Assembly (NCBI RefSeq): GCF_004346265.1
Contig: NZ_SMAP01000001.1
Span: forward strand, 618,229 to 682,228
Source of the DNA: Thermomonas haemolytica
GTDB lineage: Bacteria > Pseudomonadota > Gammaproteobacteria > Xanthomonadales > Xanthomonadaceae
Length of the DNA stretch: 64,000 bases
Direction of reading: 5' to 3'
Of this stretch, positions 1-9,118 are shown piece by piece (within the stretch, counting starts at the first letter, position 1; the number at the start of each line of letters is the position of its first letter). Both the position numbers and the translations under genes were made by a program. Under the pieces are notes generated by a model, which did no database searches, was not told the DNA's origin, and worked only from the letters and a program-made list of their open reading frames with translations.

Positions 1-329
1 GCGGGCTGATGGACGAGCTGGCGAAGGTCGCGCGCGTCCTGCGCAAGCTCGACCCGGAAGCGCCGCACGAGGTGCTGATGGTGATCGATGGCACCACCGG
101 CCAGAACGCGATCAACCAGGTGCGCAAGTTCAGCGAGAAGCTGCCGGTCACCGGCCTGGTGGTGACCAAGCTGGATGGCACCGCCAAGGGCGGCGTGGTG
201 TTCGCACTGGCGCGCGAGTTCGGCATCCCGATCCGCTACGCCGGCATCGGCGAACGCCCGGAGGACCTGCGCGAATTCGACGCCGAGGCGTTCGTGGACG
301 CGCTGCTGCCGGAGTCGCTGGGCGGGTGA
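1..329 (+). CDS. ftsY: Signal recognition particle receptor FtsY, C-terminal part
   Basis: The gene enters from the left edge, and the reading frame begins at base 3. The visible 108 codons are the end of the SRP-type GTPase (NG) domain. Recognisable are the DGTTGQNA box (G3/DxxG region), the [10 protein letters not shown] box (TKxD, guanine specificity) and the final [12 protein letters not shown] strand with the FD..FVDALL helix. FtsY docks ribosome-nascent chain-SRP complexes at the inner membrane and hands them to SecYEG. The stop codon overlaps the next gene by 4 bases (GTGA), so the two are probably translationally coupled. The product is certain from the motifs; the N-terminal acidic domain lies outside the window. 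Confidence 0.97.
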   Translation, partial: GLMDELAKVARVLRKLDPEAPHEVLMVIDGTTGQNAINQVRKFSEKLPVTGLVVTKLDGTAKGGVVFALAREFGIPIRYAGIGERPEDLREFDAEAFVDALLPESLGG

Positions 330-1597
330 GCGCGGCGCTGCCCGCCGGCCCGCGCCCGCGCCGGTGGCTGCGGCTGGCGGCACTGGCCATCGTGCTGGCG
401 CTGGCCCTGCTGCTACTGCTCATGGCCTGGCTGGCCCCGGCCCCGCGCGCCGGACGCGCCCTGCTGGCGCTGGCCGGCGATGCGCTGGCGCTGGATCTTG
501 AGGCCGACGGCTTCGACTACCGCCTGCGCGGCACCCCGCAGCTGGAACTGCGCGGGCTGGTCGCGCGCGAACCTGGCGCCGCCCGTGCCCTGCTGCGCGC
601 GCGCCGCGTGTTCGTCGCGCTGCCGTGGCGCACCCTGCGCACCCGCGGCACCGACCTCACCGTGCAACGGATCGAGCTGGACGCCCCGGTGCTGGACCTG
701 CCGGCGCTGCAGCATTGGCTGGCCGGGCGGCCACCCGGCGAGACCCGGCTGCCCACCCTCGTCGCTGGCCTGCGCGTGCGCGACGGGCGGATCGACAACG
801 ACGACTGGCGGATCGAGGCGCTGGCCATCGACCTGCCCGCGCTGCATCCGCGCCAGGTGCTGCACCTTAACGTGCGCGGCCGCTACGCCGCAGGCACGTT
901 CACCCTGCCGGCCGCGCTCGCGCTTTCGCTGGATACCCCGCAGCGGCTGCTGGAGCGGCAGCCGGCGCAGCTCTCCGCGCGCGGCCGCCTGGAGTTTTCG
1001 GGCGAGGGCTGGCGGATGCCGGCGCAGGTGTTCCTGGCCGGGCCGCTGCGGATCGGGCGCGATTCGGCGCTGATGCAGCCGGTGCGGCTGGGGCTGGATG
1101 CGCGCTACCAGTCGGCCGGCGGCAGCACCGCGTTCCGGCTCGGGCTAGCCGCGCCGATGGCCTTCAACGATGCCCGCTGGCGCTTCGTACCGGCCAGCGT
1201 GGTGCTGGAAGGCGATCCTCAGGTGCCACGGGCCAGCGCGCGCGGCAGCCTCCGCCTGGGCGCGCGCCTGCGCCTGCAGCTGACCGGTGAGATCGCCGCC
1301 TGGCCGCCGGGCTGGCCGCCACTGCCGGCACCGCTGCACGCGTCCTCCACGCCGCTAAGCTTCACCCTCGCCTACGACGGCGCGCCGGATGCCTCCGGCC
1401 CGGCCCGCCTCACCCTGCGCCGCGACGCCACCGCGCTGGAGGCGGGCTTCCGCCTCCCCGAGATGCTGGCGTGGCTGGACGCTGGCGGTAGCGGCTCGCC
1501 GTTGCCGCCACTGGCCGGCACCCTGACCACCCCGCATCTGGTGCTGGACGGGGTGACGCTGGACGGGGTGCAAGTGCAAATCGACGACGCGCCATGA
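326..1597 (+). CDS. AsmA-like membrane-anchored protein of unknown function
   Basis: This 423-residue protein begins with GTG, overlapping the ftsY stop. A basic N-terminus (RPRRWLR) is followed by one strong membrane segment at about residues 17-36. The rest is a long beta-rich periplasmic region with repeated patterns such as [19 protein letters not shown] and [10 protein letters not shown]. These resemble the layered strands of AsmA/DUF748 lipid-transfer-type proteins. No catalytic motif is visible. It sits between ftsY and mutY with 4-base overlaps at both ends, so it is part of their transcript. An envelope role is inferred from topology only; the family assignment is by overall look rather than by a decisive motif. 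Confidence 0.7.
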   Translation: MSAALPAGPRPRRWLRLAALAIVLALALLLLLMAWLAPAPRAGRALLALAGDALALDLEADGFDYRLRGTPQLELRGLVAREPGAARALLRARRVFVALPWRTLRTRGTDLTVQRIELDAPVLDLPALQHWLAGRPPGETRLPTLVAGLRVRDGRIDNDDWRIEALAIDLPALHPRQVLHLNVRGRYAAGTFTLPAALALSLDTPQRLLERQPAQLSARGRLEFSGEGWRMPAQVFLAGPLRIGRDSALMQPVRLGLDARYQSAGGSTAFRLGLAAPMAFNDARWRFVPASVVLEGDPQVPRASARGSLRLGARLRLQLTGEIAAWPPGWPPLPAPLHASSTPLSFTLAYDGAPDASGPARLTLRRDATALEAGFRLPEMLAWLDAGGSGSPLPPLAGTLTTPHLVLDGVTLDGVQVQIDDAP

Positions 1598-2646
1598 GCG
1601 CCGCACCCGACATCACCGCGCACCTGCTGGCGTGGTTCGATCGCCACGGCCGCCACGACCTGCCCTGGCAGCACCCGCGCACGCCGTACCGGGTGTGGCT
1701 GAGCGAGATCATGCTGCAGCAGACGCAGGTATCGGTGGTGGCGGGCTATTTCGAGCGCTTCGTCGCCGCCCTGCCCGACCTGCCGGCACTGGCGCGCGCG
1801 CCGCAGGACGAGGTCCTCGCGCTATGGTCGGGCCTGGGCTACTACGCCCGCGCCCGCCACCTGCATACCGCCGCAAAGCTGTGCCTGGAGCGCCACGGCG
1901 GCGAGCTGCCGCACGACCTCGATGCACTCATCGCGCTGCCCGGCATCGGCCGCAGCACGGCCGGAGCGATCCTCGCCCAGGCCTGGGGCGATCCCGCACC
2001 GATCCTCGACGGCAACGTCAAGCGCGTGCTGTGCCGGGTGTTCGGCATCGAAGGCTGGCCGGGCCAGCCGGTGGTGGAGAAGCGCCTGTGGGCGATCGCC
2101 GAATCCCTGCTGCCGCCCACGCGGCTGGCCGACTGGACCCAGGCGCAGATGGATTTCGGCGCCACGTTGTGCACCCGCGCCAATCCCGCCTGCGCGCTGT
2201 GCCCGCTGCAGGACGTTTGCGTTGCGCGGCGCGACGGTCGCATCGCCGACCTGCCTGCGCCCAAGCCGGGCAAGCCGTTGCCGCAGCGCGAAGCGCACCT
2301 GCTGCTGGCCGAGGATGGCGAGGGCCGCGTGCTGCTGCAGCGGCGCCCGCCCACCGGGGTCTGGGCCGGGCTGTGGTCGCTGCCGCAGCTGGACGATGCG
2401 GCGCAGGCACGCGCCTGGTTCTGCGACCACCTGCGCGGCGATGCCAGCGCAACGCAGGCGCTGCTCCCGATCGAACATGCCTTCAGCCACTACCGCCTAC
2501 GCCTGCACCCGCTGCGCGCGCGCGTCGAGGGCCTCAAGCCGCGCATCGCTGATAATGACGGCCTGCGCTGGGCTCGCCGCGCGGAGCTTTCCGCGATCGG
2601 CCTGCCCGCCCCCATTCGCAAACTTCTGCAGGAGCAAACCGCATGA
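1594..2646 (+). CDS. mutY: A/G-specific adenine DNA glycosylase MutY
   Basis: MutY removes adenine mispaired with 8-oxoguanine in base excision repair. The 350-residue protein shows the HhH-GPD core: catalytic Glu38 in SEIMLQQTQ, the LPGIGRSTA hairpin near residue 115, and catalytic Asp139 in ILDGNVKRV. The 4Fe-4S ligands are Cys193, Cys200, Cys203 and Cys209 with the classic C-x6-C-x2-C-x5-C spacing. A Nudix-like 8-oxoG recognition domain follows (about 230-350). The length is normal for the family. The ATG overlaps the previous stop (ATGA) and the stop overlaps yggX, as in many gammaproteobacteria where mutY and yggX act together against oxidative damage. Confidence 0.97.
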   Translation: MSAAPDITAHLLAWFDRHGRHDLPWQHPRTPYRVWLSEIMLQQTQVSVVAGYFERFVAALPDLPALARAPQDEVLALWSGLGYYARARHLHTAAKLCLERHGGELPHDLDALIALPGIGRSTAGAILAQAWGDPAPILDGNVKRVLCRVFGIEGWPGQPVVEKRLWAIAESLLPPTRLADWTQAQMDFGATLCTRANPACALCPLQDVCVARRDGRIADLPAPKPGKPLPQREAHLLLAEDGEGRVLLQRRPPTGVWAGLWSLPQLDDAAQARAWFCDHLRGDASATQALLPIEHAFSHYRLRLHPLRARVEGLKPRIADNDGLRWARRAELSAIGLPAPIRKLLQEQTA

Positions 2647-2912
2647 CCCGCCAAGTGCATTGCGTGGTGGACGGGATCGACACCGACGGCCTGGACTTCC
2701 CGCCGTGGCCCGGCGAGCTCGGCCGGCGCGTGTTCGAGACCGTCGGCAAGCCGGCCTGGCAGCGCTGGCTGGCACACCAGACCATGCTGATCAACGAAAA
2801 CCGGCTGTCGCCGCTGAACCCGCAGCACCGCGCCTTCCTCGAAGGCGAGATGGCCAAGTTCCTGTTCGGCGGCGGCGCCGACAAGCCCGCCGGCTACGTG
2901 CCGGAGGCCTGA
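2643..2912 (+). CDS. yggX: Probable Fe(2+)-trafficking protein YggX
   Basis: This is a small soluble protein of 89 residues. It carries the family signature Cys7 in an early strand, [11 protein letters not shown], the [12 protein letters not shown] helix and the closing FL.GEM..FLFG segment. YggX protects iron-sulfur clusters from oxidation and is thought to handle labile iron. It overlaps the mutY stop by 4 bases, the usual neighbour. Its last 19 bases run convergently into the lipoprotein gene on the other strand. The N-terminal stretch ([11 protein letters not shown]) is a little unlike the enterobacterial proteins, but the core is clear. Confidence 0.95.
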   Translation: MTRQVHCVVDGIDTDGLDFPPWPGELGRRVFETVGKPAWQRWLAHQTMLINENRLSPLNPQHRAFLEGEMAKFLFGGGADKPAGYVPEA

Positions 2913-3337
2913 GCCTTCGCCTGCGCGCGCTGCGCGTTCTCCGCGGCGCGCACCGCCTTGGCATCGAGCGGGCGGATCTCGCGGATCTGGCAGCTCATCG
3001 GACCGCCCGGCACCTGCACCCGATCGAACGTGGACAGGGTCATGCCGTCGCTGGACACCACCTTCAGGAACGGCGACCCGCCGGCCCAATCCAGGCACGG
3101 CCCCGACAGCGTCAGCAGCCAGGTCTCGTTCGGCCGCATTTGCAGCGCGACGTGCTGGCCATCCACGCGCTCCCAGCCGATCGGGTCGTAGTAGCGCACC
3201 TGCGACACCGGCGCGCCGGCATGCGCCTGGTACAGCGCCAGGCGCTGGCCATCGTCGATCCGCGCAGTGGCGCAACCGGACAAGACCAGCGCGGCGATCA
3301 TGGCAACGGGCAGGGACTTGGCAGTGATGGCGTTCAT
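2894..3337 (-). CDS. Small lipoprotein, DUF6491-like
   Basis: The product is about 147 residues when started at the ATG at 3337, which gives a proper signal sequence: a positive start, a hydrophobic stretch and the lipobox LVLSGC. Longer in-frame starts upstream add a non-signal-like leader and were not chosen. The mature part holds two cysteines (SGPCLDW and [10 protein letters not shown]) that could form a disulfide, with the ending [16 protein letters not shown] that I associate with the DUF6491 family. The function is unknown; export to the outer membrane or periplasm is inferred from the lipobox. Its 3' end overlaps yggX in convergent orientation. Confidence 0.8.
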   Translation of the reverse strand: MNAITAKSLPVAMIAALVLSGCATARIDDGQRLALYQAHAGAPVSQVRYYDPIGWERVDGQHVALQMRPNETWLLTLSGPCLDWAGGSPFLKVVSSDGMTLSTFDRVQVPGGPMSCQIREIRPLDAKAVRAAENAQRAQAKAQASGT

Positions 3338-3438
3338 CGCACGACTCCGTGGTGGCCTGCAGGCATCATCCGCGCGCCTGCCGCAACCCAAGCTTAGCCA
3401 GTCGCGCGCGCCCTGCCCATGTTCACCCCGCAGACGGC

Positions 3439-3467
3439 TTGCCGCGGACGCGATCACCCCGTATCAT
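3439..3467 (+). promoter_or_regulatory. Sigma-70 promoter of tRNA-Phe
   Basis: A -35 box TTGCCG (3439-3444) and a -10 box TATCAT (3462-3467) are separated by exactly 17 bases. The predicted start lies near 3474, 13 bases before the mature tRNA 5' end. This is a good match for a stable-RNA promoter; no experimental start is known to me. Confidence 0.7.
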
Positions 3468-3486
3468 GCGCGGCTCGCACGCCCAT

Positions 3487-3562
3487 GGCCGGGTAGCTCA
3501 GTTGGTAGAGCAGGGGATTGAAAATCCCCGTGTCGGGGGTTCGATTCCCTCCCCGGCCACCA
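3487..3562 (+). tRNA. tRNA-Phe (anticodon GAA)
   Basis: A complete 76-base cloverleaf. The 7-bp acceptor stem GGCCGGG/CCCGGCC is perfect. The D-arm, the anticodon loop TTGAAAA (anticodon GAA, read from GGGGATTGAAAATCCCC) and the T-arm with GGTTCGATTCC follow E. coli tRNA-Phe closely. The discriminator A and a genomically encoded CCA (3560-3562) are present. Accessory DNA begins straight after it, so its 3' end is the likely historical integration site of the island. Confidence 0.98.
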
Positions 3563-3757
3563 TGTTCAAACGCAATCCCTGCAACGGTTCCAGCCGATGT
3601 GGGGCTTTTTGTTTAGTAATTCCTAGCCAAACCGGACCAGATCAACGAGCGTAAGCTCCGCCGTCAAGCGGACATTTCAAAAGTAGAACATCTGGCGGGT
3701 TGGTTGCTCGCCGTGAAGCAGAAGCGCGAATTCTGTCGGCCTGAATCCCCCCAGGGT
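3563..3757. other. Island left border, no gene seen
   Basis: This 195-base stretch lies between tRNA-Phe and the end of the GIY-YIG gene. A weak hairpin followed by a T-rich run (near 3591-3615) may end tRNA transcription. The composition is visibly more AT-rich than the left-hand core genes. I see no integrase, no transposase and no convincing open frame. Confidence 0.5.
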
Positions 3758-4654
3758 TTAGGCCCAGACTTCATCCAGATTCTTGGCCGCCAACAACTTT
3801 TCCCGCAGCGCGTAGCGGGACGACTGCATATTGATCTCGCTGTTCTCCGGGCGCGGGATCGGGACAATCGCAGTCGCAGGCCCTTTGAACTTGATCAAGT
3901 ACTTCCCTGTGTCATTGTAAGGCAGGATGGCCTCGACCTCGGCAATGTGGGTGATCGCTGCGACGGGGGCGACCTGATAGGCAGCGATGAACTTCAGCTT
4001 CGGGATGTGCTTCGCATTGATCCGAACGGCAAACCAGCAGTGCTCGTTCAGGAAGCGCTGCTTGAATCCTTCCTCGCGTGCGGGAACAACGATGGTGTCG
4101 AACTTGTCGTTCTCCGAACCAACTGGCTGCACCTGATCGCTCGGGTCTTCCTGTTTCGGCGGGGTGAAAGCGTTGATGCCCAGCATCGGCAGGATCAGCA
4201 ACATGTCGGCCAGGAAGGCCTGCGCCGTGGCCTTGGCTGCCGGGGCCATCGTCGGAGCAGTCGGGTTGTTCTTGTTCAGCAAAATGGCCCGGTCATGCTT
4301 CTTGGCCAGCGCCACCAGTGCCGACTCCAGGTATTGGACTTCGGTCTTGCCGATCTTGTGGTTGCGGTCGAAGAAGTAGACGCCCAACACCCAACCTTCC
4401 TTGTTCGAGACGTGGTTCTTCAGCCGGTCACCGACCGGGTCGGCCTCGCCGATGTAGATCGTTTCTTCGGCGGCATTCCCGACGAGGATGTAGATGCCAG
4501 CCTGCGAGAAGCCCGGCTCCTGCTTCAGCTGATGGAACAACTCCTTGGTGAAGACGACGCCGTAGCCCGACCAGTTCGACTTGTCGACGTGACGAATCCC
4601 TTCGGGGTCACCGGAGGTTGCGAAAAGCGTGATGGAGAACGGTTGTATGGGTAT
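3758..4654 (-). CDS. GIY-YIG nuclease-family protein, last gene of island operon, start codon abnormal
   Basis: A GIY-YIG domain is plain: GIYILVG, then YIGEADPVGDRLKNH, then the conserved VQYLESALVALA helix. It has a C-terminal extension of unknown role. Such proteins often close restriction-modification operons. The first usual start codon in frame is TTG at 4540. However, the frame is open upstream to the Res stop codon, and the extra residues (PFSITLFA.SGDPEGIRHVDKSNW) match the N-terminus I know from this family, so the real start should lie near 4646-4654. There only ATA codons occur, behind a GAGGCGGG Shine-Dalgarno-like stretch. Either ATA or another rare codon is used, the start has been lost, or translation continues from res. 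I give the extended span. The protein would be about 298 residues. Confidence 0.75.
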   Translation of the reverse strand: MPIQPFSITLFATSGDPEGIRHVDKSNWSGYGVVFTKELFHQLKQEPGFSQAGIYILVGNAAEETIYIGEADPVGDRLKNHVSNKEGWVLGVYFFDRNHKIGKTEVQYLESALVALAKKHDRAILLNKNNPTAPTMAPAAKATAQAFLADMLLILPMLGINAFTPPKQEDPSDQVQPVGSENDKFDTIVVPAREEGFKQRFLNEHCWFAVRINAKHIPKLKFIAAYQVAPVAAITHIAEVEAILPYNDTGKYLIKFKGPATAIVPIPRPENSEINMQSSRYALREKLLAAKNLDEVWA

Positions 4655-4660
4655 CCCGCC

Positions 4661-7411
4661 TCAACTCTTCTCTTCGAAGCGCAGGAAGTCGGCCAGCCGC
4701 TCCGATTCCATGATTTCATCGTGCGGCACCAGGATGTACTTCCACGGCTTGCTGCCGACGCTCTTGGCGTACTCGGTCGCGTGCTGGCACCAGCGCACCG
4801 CCGCAGCGGCCTTGGCCTTCACTTCATCGGTGCCCAGGTCGTCCCGCTTCTTGGTCTCGGCCATCAGGATGCATGCATCCATCTCCACCACGAAGTCAGG
4901 AACGTACTCCGGCTGCTCGGTGCCGAGCTTGTAGTAGATCTGGAATTGCCCCTTTGCCGGCTTAAACCACTTGCTGGCGTCGCGCTCCAGAATGACGGCG
5001 AAGCGACGTTCGCTGTCCGAGTCGAACTTCTGCAGCGGGTACAGGCATTTCGTGAACCCGCCGAACAGCATTTGGCGGATCGCGCTCACGTCCTCCACCG
5101 TCTCGCGGAAATGGCGCGGGTCCTGTCCTGCCGTGGCGGTGTAGGTGCAGGGTTTGAGCGCCGTGAAGCCGCGACTGACCTGCACCTCGAACTCGGTCGC
5201 CTCCTCATAGAAGTGCGCCATCATTTGCGCGTGGATTTCCCGCGCGATGAGTCGCCTATCCCGATCCAGTACGCGGATCACGTCGTCCGGTGACAAATAG
5301 CCCTGTAGGTGCTGCACCATCTGCCCTGCCAGGTCGTAGAGCAGATCGGCCTGGGTGAAGTAATCGATGTCGTCGAAATCCACCAGCGCGTGGACGATGT
5401 AGTCCTCAGGGCGTTGTTCTTTGAGGCCAATTTCAGCGGCCAGCGTGTCCTGCTCGTTGGTGTGCAGGTTGTGGATCACGATTTCACGTTCACCGGGTTG
5501 GAGGTGAAGCTGGCTCACATCGAGCCGGAAAGGACGAAAGCCGGTCGTGACCTCACCCTTGGGCACCACGGTGATGCGCGGGATGTCGATGGTCTGCTGA
5601 ACGACGATCTCCGCCGTTTTGGCCACCACGGCCGAGAGGTCCAGCACAGCAACAGCCTCATCCACGCCCGCCAGCAGCTCGCCCTGCATCGGCTTCAGCC
5701 GCTCCGCCACTTCCGCGAGGATGGCGGCTTGCACCTCGGGGTTGAGCAGCGCACGGCTGGTTGGCACCTGGTCGCGCCTGACCTCGTAAGTGCCGATGAC
5801 GTCCATGACAACGCGCGCAGCCTGCTTCTCCGCTTCGCTGGTGAACACCGGCGTCGGTGCGGGTGTGGCCCGGCCGCCCTCCGATCCGCCGTGGGTCGCC
5901 GCCGAAGCGTGGTCGACGGCGGGAGCGGCATCCGTGAGGCCCAGCCGCACCGCAGCACCGGAGCTGACCTGCACGCTGACCTTCTTATCGTCCGCGCTCG
6001 GCGCGTCGAGAATGACCTGCTTGAGGCGAATCGGCGAGTCGCCCCGGTTGGCTTCGTCGATGATCTCCTGGAATTTGTCGTGCGCGACGATATTGAGCCG
6101 ATCCACCGCCGCCACGCCGGTGCGTTTGCCATAAGGCAAGCGCAGGCCGCGCCCGATGCTCTGCTCGATCAGCGTGCGCGCGTTGGCGGCGCGCAGCGGC
6201 ACGATGGTGTAGAGGTTGGTCACGTCCCAACCTTCTTTGAGCATGTTGACGTGAATCACGATCTCGGTCGGCTCACTCACGCTCTCCACGGCCAAGAGGC
6301 GCGTGATCATTTCCTCCTCTTCCGCCCCGGTGCGGCTGGAATCGACCTGGATCACCTTGCCTGCGTAGCGCCCGTCATAGAACGCCTCCGACTCGATCAG
6401 CGCCTTGAGCTGCGCCGCGTGCGTGGTGTCGCGCGCAATCACCAGCATGAAAGGCTTGACGGGCTTGACGCCGTTTTCGCGGGCGTAGGTGGTGAGTTCC
6501 ACCTTGGTCGTCTCGTGCAGGCGCACGCCGTCTTCCAGTTTGATCTTTTCGACTTCCTCCGGCGTGTGGTCGCTGGCCTTGAAGTTGCGCTGGGTAACGA
6601 CTGCCGGCTCCTTGACGAAGCCGTCTTCCAGCGCCCGCGCCAGCGGGTAGTCCATCACCACGTTCTTGAACGGCACTGGCCCGCGGCTCGATTCCACGAA
6701 GGGCGTGGCCGTCACCTCCAAGCCGAACAGCGGCTTCAATTCGTTGATCGCTCGCATGCCCGCCTGCGCCCGGTAGCGGTGCGACTCGTCCATGAGCAGC
6801 ACCAGGTCAGGCAGGTTCGCCAGATGGTTGAAGTAGCTGTCGCCCAGCACCTCGCGCATCCGCTTGATGCGCGGCTCCTTGCCGCCGCGCACCTCGGAAT
6901 TGATCTTCGAGATGTTGAAGATATTGATGCGCACGTCGAAGCCCAGCCCCAGCGCGGTCTCATCCACCACCGCGCCGGTCTGGTCATAGTTGTCGCCGGT
7001 GATGATGAGTGGCGGGCGTTGTGCGAACTCGGCAATGCCCTTGAACACGTACTTGGGCGTATTGGGCGTGAAATCCGTGATCAGCTTGTCGTAGATGGTG
7101 AGATTGGGCGCGAGCACGAAGAAGTTGTGGATGCCATGCGCCAGGTGCAGATAGGCGATGAATGCCCCCATCAGCCGCGTCTTGCCCACGCCCGTGGCCA
7201 GCGAAAAGCACAGCGAAGGAAACTCGCGCTCGAAGTCCTCCAGGGTGGGGAACTCGGCTTTGAGCGTGGACAGGATGACCGCAATATCCCGTTCGTGGCC
7301 CAGCATCTGCGGCGCGGCCTCGATCGCGCGAGCCAGCTTCGAGAGTGATTCCGCCTGCGGCGGGCGCAGAGAAAGACGGCCGGTGACGGCATGCAGGACG
7401 CGGCTGTTCAT
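4661..7411 (-). CDS. res: Type III restriction endonuclease subunit Res (DEAD/DEAH helicase-nuclease)
   Basis: This 916-residue SF2 translocase/nuclease pairs with Mod to cut unmethylated DNA in type III systems. Visible are Walker A ATGVGKT (72-78), motif II DESH (208-211), motif III TATP, and motif VI QSIGRGLRLP near 410. Near the C-terminus is a PD-(D/E)xK nuclease core: Asp839 in VPDFVV and Glu852-x-Lys854 in AETKK. The length fits the family. Its ATG overlaps the mod stop (ATGA). The stop TGA is in the same frame as the GIY-YIG protein that follows. All key residues are intact, so it is probably active. Confidence 0.93.
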   Translation of the reverse strand: MNSRVLHAVTGRLSLRPPQAESLSKLARAIEAAPQMLGHERDIAVILSTLKAEFPTLEDFEREFPSLCFSLATGVGKTRLMGAFIAYLHLAHGIHNFFVLAPNLTIYDKLITDFTPNTPKYVFKGIAEFAQRPPLIITGDNYDQTGAVVDETALGLGFDVRINIFNISKINSEVRGGKEPRIKRMREVLGDSYFNHLANLPDLVLLMDESHRYRAQAGMRAINELKPLFGLEVTATPFVESSRGPVPFKNVVMDYPLARALEDGFVKEPAVVTQRNFKASDHTPEEVEKIKLEDGVRLHETTKVELTTYARENGVKPVKPFMLVIARDTTHAAQLKALIESEAFYDGRYAGKVIQVDSSRTGAEEEEMITRLLAVESVSEPTEIVIHVNMLKEGWDVTNLYTIVPLRAANARTLIEQSIGRGLRLPYGKRTGVAAVDRLNIVAHDKFQEIIDEANRGDSPIRLKQVILDAPSADDKKVSVQVSSGAAVRLGLTDAAPAVDHASAATHGGSEGGRATPAPTPVFTSEAEKQAARVVMDVIGTYEVRRDQVPTSRALLNPEVQAAILAEVAERLKPMQGELLAGVDEAVAVLDLSAVVAKTAEIVVQQTIDIPRITVVPKGEVTTGFRPFRLDVSQLHLQPGEREIVIHNLHTNEQDTLAAEIGLKEQRPEDYIVHALVDFDDIDYFTQADLLYDLAGQMVQHLQGYLSPDDVIRVLDRDRRLIAREIHAQMMAHFYEEATEFEVQVSRGFTALKPCTYTATAGQDPRHFRETVEDVSAIRQMLFGGFTKCLYPLQKFDSDSERRFAVILERDASKWFKPAKGQFQIYYKLGTEQPEYVPDFVVEMDACILMAETKKRDDLGTDEVKAKAAAAVRWCQHATEYAKSVGSKPWKYILVPHDEIMESERLADFLRFEEKS

Positions 7412-9111
7412 TGTTTGTCCTCCCCGCCGTTCCGCTCGAAAAGGCTGCCCTGATCCGCGCTCGCAGCGGATCCTTTTCTGCTCCGGGTTTTCCTGCTCGC
7501 CTCGGCTGCTGCGGAAGATTCAACCGGGTCGGGCTTGGCCATCGGCAGGTTCGCCACGTTCAGGCTGTAGTCGTCATGCCCCCATTCGCAACGCGCCAGC
7601 ACCGCCTTGGGGATTTTCTTGAGCGTCAGATTCGGCCAGCGCAGGGCCGCCTCACCTGCCGTCACGCCGCGAAACGCGCTGCACACCACGAGTAGGCTGC
7701 GTTCGCTGCCCACCTCATCGGAAAGCGCCTGCAAGCGCTCGGCAGAGAGGTTTTGCGTGGTCACGTAGATGAAATCCCGCTCGCTGGAGTGCCCGTGCTG
7801 CCACCAGAACACCTCCGAAGGCGCGTAGGTAAAGCCCTCCAGCTTGCACAAGGCTTCCGCCAGCATCGCCGCGTTGTATTCGGGGTTGATGATGGGGTTG
7901 CCCCAGCGGTCGTTGACGATGAGCGTGGGCGCGAGCTTGAAGTAGCGAAAGCCGCCACCGCCCTGCCAGCCCACGGCCTTCGTGATGCCGCCCGGGTCTT
8001 CGCCGTCGATGACCTTTTTCAGGCGCGGAATGATGTGCGTGTGGCAGTGCTCACCCAGCTCCACCATGATCCAGCGCCGGCCCATTTTGTGGGCGACGGC
8101 ACCGGTGGTGCCGGAACCGGCGAAAGAGTCGAGGACGAGGTCGCCGGGGTTGGTGGCAAGTTCGATCACGCGTTTTATCAGCCTTTCAGGCTTGGGAGTG
8201 TCGAAAAAATCGCCTTCGACAAATGCTCGAACCTCGGCGCTTGCCTCTCTGGTTGTGCCGACATCTTTTGCAAACCAGATGGTCTCCGGGACGCGTCCTT
8301 CCTGATCAGCCAAGTAAATTTTCCGTATGATGCGCGTCTCATCATCGGAGAACTTAATCTTCCCCTCTGCAAGTTCCTTTTCAAACGTTTCTCTACTAAA
8401 CCTCCATCCCTTTGGCGGGTGACGAATCAGCTTTCCGCTTGGCGTCACAATGTCATACATGAGATTTGGCCGCACAAGCGAATTTCGCACGTCTCCTGCG
8501 CGCCATGGGCCGCGAGGGTCGTTGTCTGGATTGGAGTAATTGACATTGTGCTCCTCCTGTCTTGGCAGGTCTTTCAGCACAAACTCAGATGACTTCTGGT
8601 AAACAAGAATGTAGTTGTGATGGACAGAGAATTTACCTCTATAACCCTTAGACTGAACGCTGTGATTCCATACCGAACATGACAAAAAATTTCTCCGCCC
8701 AAAAATCTCATCGCACAATACCTTGAGGTAATGGCATTCGTTGTCGTCGATGGTGATCCACAGCGAGCCATCCTCCGACAAGAGCCGCCGGATGATCTCC
8801 AGCCGGTCGCGCATGAGCGACAGCCAGATCGAATGCTCCAGCCCGTCGTCGTAATGCGTGAACGCGCTGCCGGTGTTGTACGGCGGGTCGATGAACACGC
8901 ATTTCACCTTGCCGGTGAACTCCGCCTCCAGCGCCTTCAAGGCCAAGAGGTTGTCGCCAAAGATCAGCCGGTTATCGAAAAGATCGTTTTTCGTCACGCG
9001 CTGCTTGGCGTGGTAGGACTTTTCCAGGTCTTCCAGCAGGATGCGCGGCTCCAGCTTGGGGCGCTTGTCCTTGCCGATCCAGGTGAGTTCCAGTTTTTGT
9101 TTATTGTTCAT
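7408..9111 (-). CDS. mod: Type III site-specific DNA methyltransferase Mod (beta class, adenine-N6)
   Basis: The order of motifs, DPPYN (75-79) before FAGSGTT (about 330-336), marks a beta-class amino-methyltransferase, and DPPY points to N6-adenine. The region between them (about residues 131-312) is the target recognition domain that sets sequence specificity in type III enzymes. In this gene it is markedly AT-rich compared with the flanks. The protein is 567 residues. It begins 7 bases after the AAA gene's stop and its own stop overlaps the res start. Mod makes the host methylation mark and directs Res. The recognition sequence cannot be read from the protein. Confidence 0.94.
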   Translation of the reverse strand: MNNKQKLELTWIGKDKRPKLEPRILLEDLEKSYHAKQRVTKNDLFDNRLIFGDNLLALKALEAEFTGKVKCVFIDPPYNTGSAFTHYDDGLEHSIWLSLMRDRLEIIRRLLSEDGSLWITIDDNECHYLKVLCDEIFGRRNFLSCSVWNHSVQSKGYRGKFSVHHNYILVYQKSSEFVLKDLPRQEEHNVNYSNPDNDPRGPWRAGDVRNSLVRPNLMYDIVTPSGKLIRHPPKGWRFSRETFEKELAEGKIKFSDDETRIIRKIYLADQEGRVPETIWFAKDVGTTREASAEVRAFVEGDFFDTPKPERLIKRVIELATNPGDLVLDSFAGSGTTGAVAHKMGRRWIMVELGEHCHTHIIPRLKKVIDGEDPGGITKAVGWQGGGGFRYFKLAPTLIVNDRWGNPIINPEYNAAMLAEALCKLEGFTYAPSEVFWWQHGHSSERDFIYVTTQNLSAERLQALSDEVGSERSLLVVCSAFRGVTAGEAALRWPNLTLKKIPKAVLARCEWGHDDYSLNVANLPMAKPDPVESSAAAEASRKTRSRKGSAASADQGSLFERNGGEDKQ

Positions 9112-9118
9112 CGCTCTT

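Noticed and set aside
3563..3757. Transposase or integrase remnant next to tRNA-Phe
   Set aside because: I looked for recombinase motifs on both strands and found none; the sequence is too short and has no open frame of note.
4661..4663. Selenocysteine at the Res TGA
   Set aside because: No SECIS-like hairpin follows, and the downstream residues belong to a different known family N-terminus.
5309..7348. 679-codon open frame antisense to res
   Set aside because: It mirrors the codon pattern of res; the His/Arg/Val-rich composition and lack of motifs mark it as a shadow of GC-rich coding DNA.
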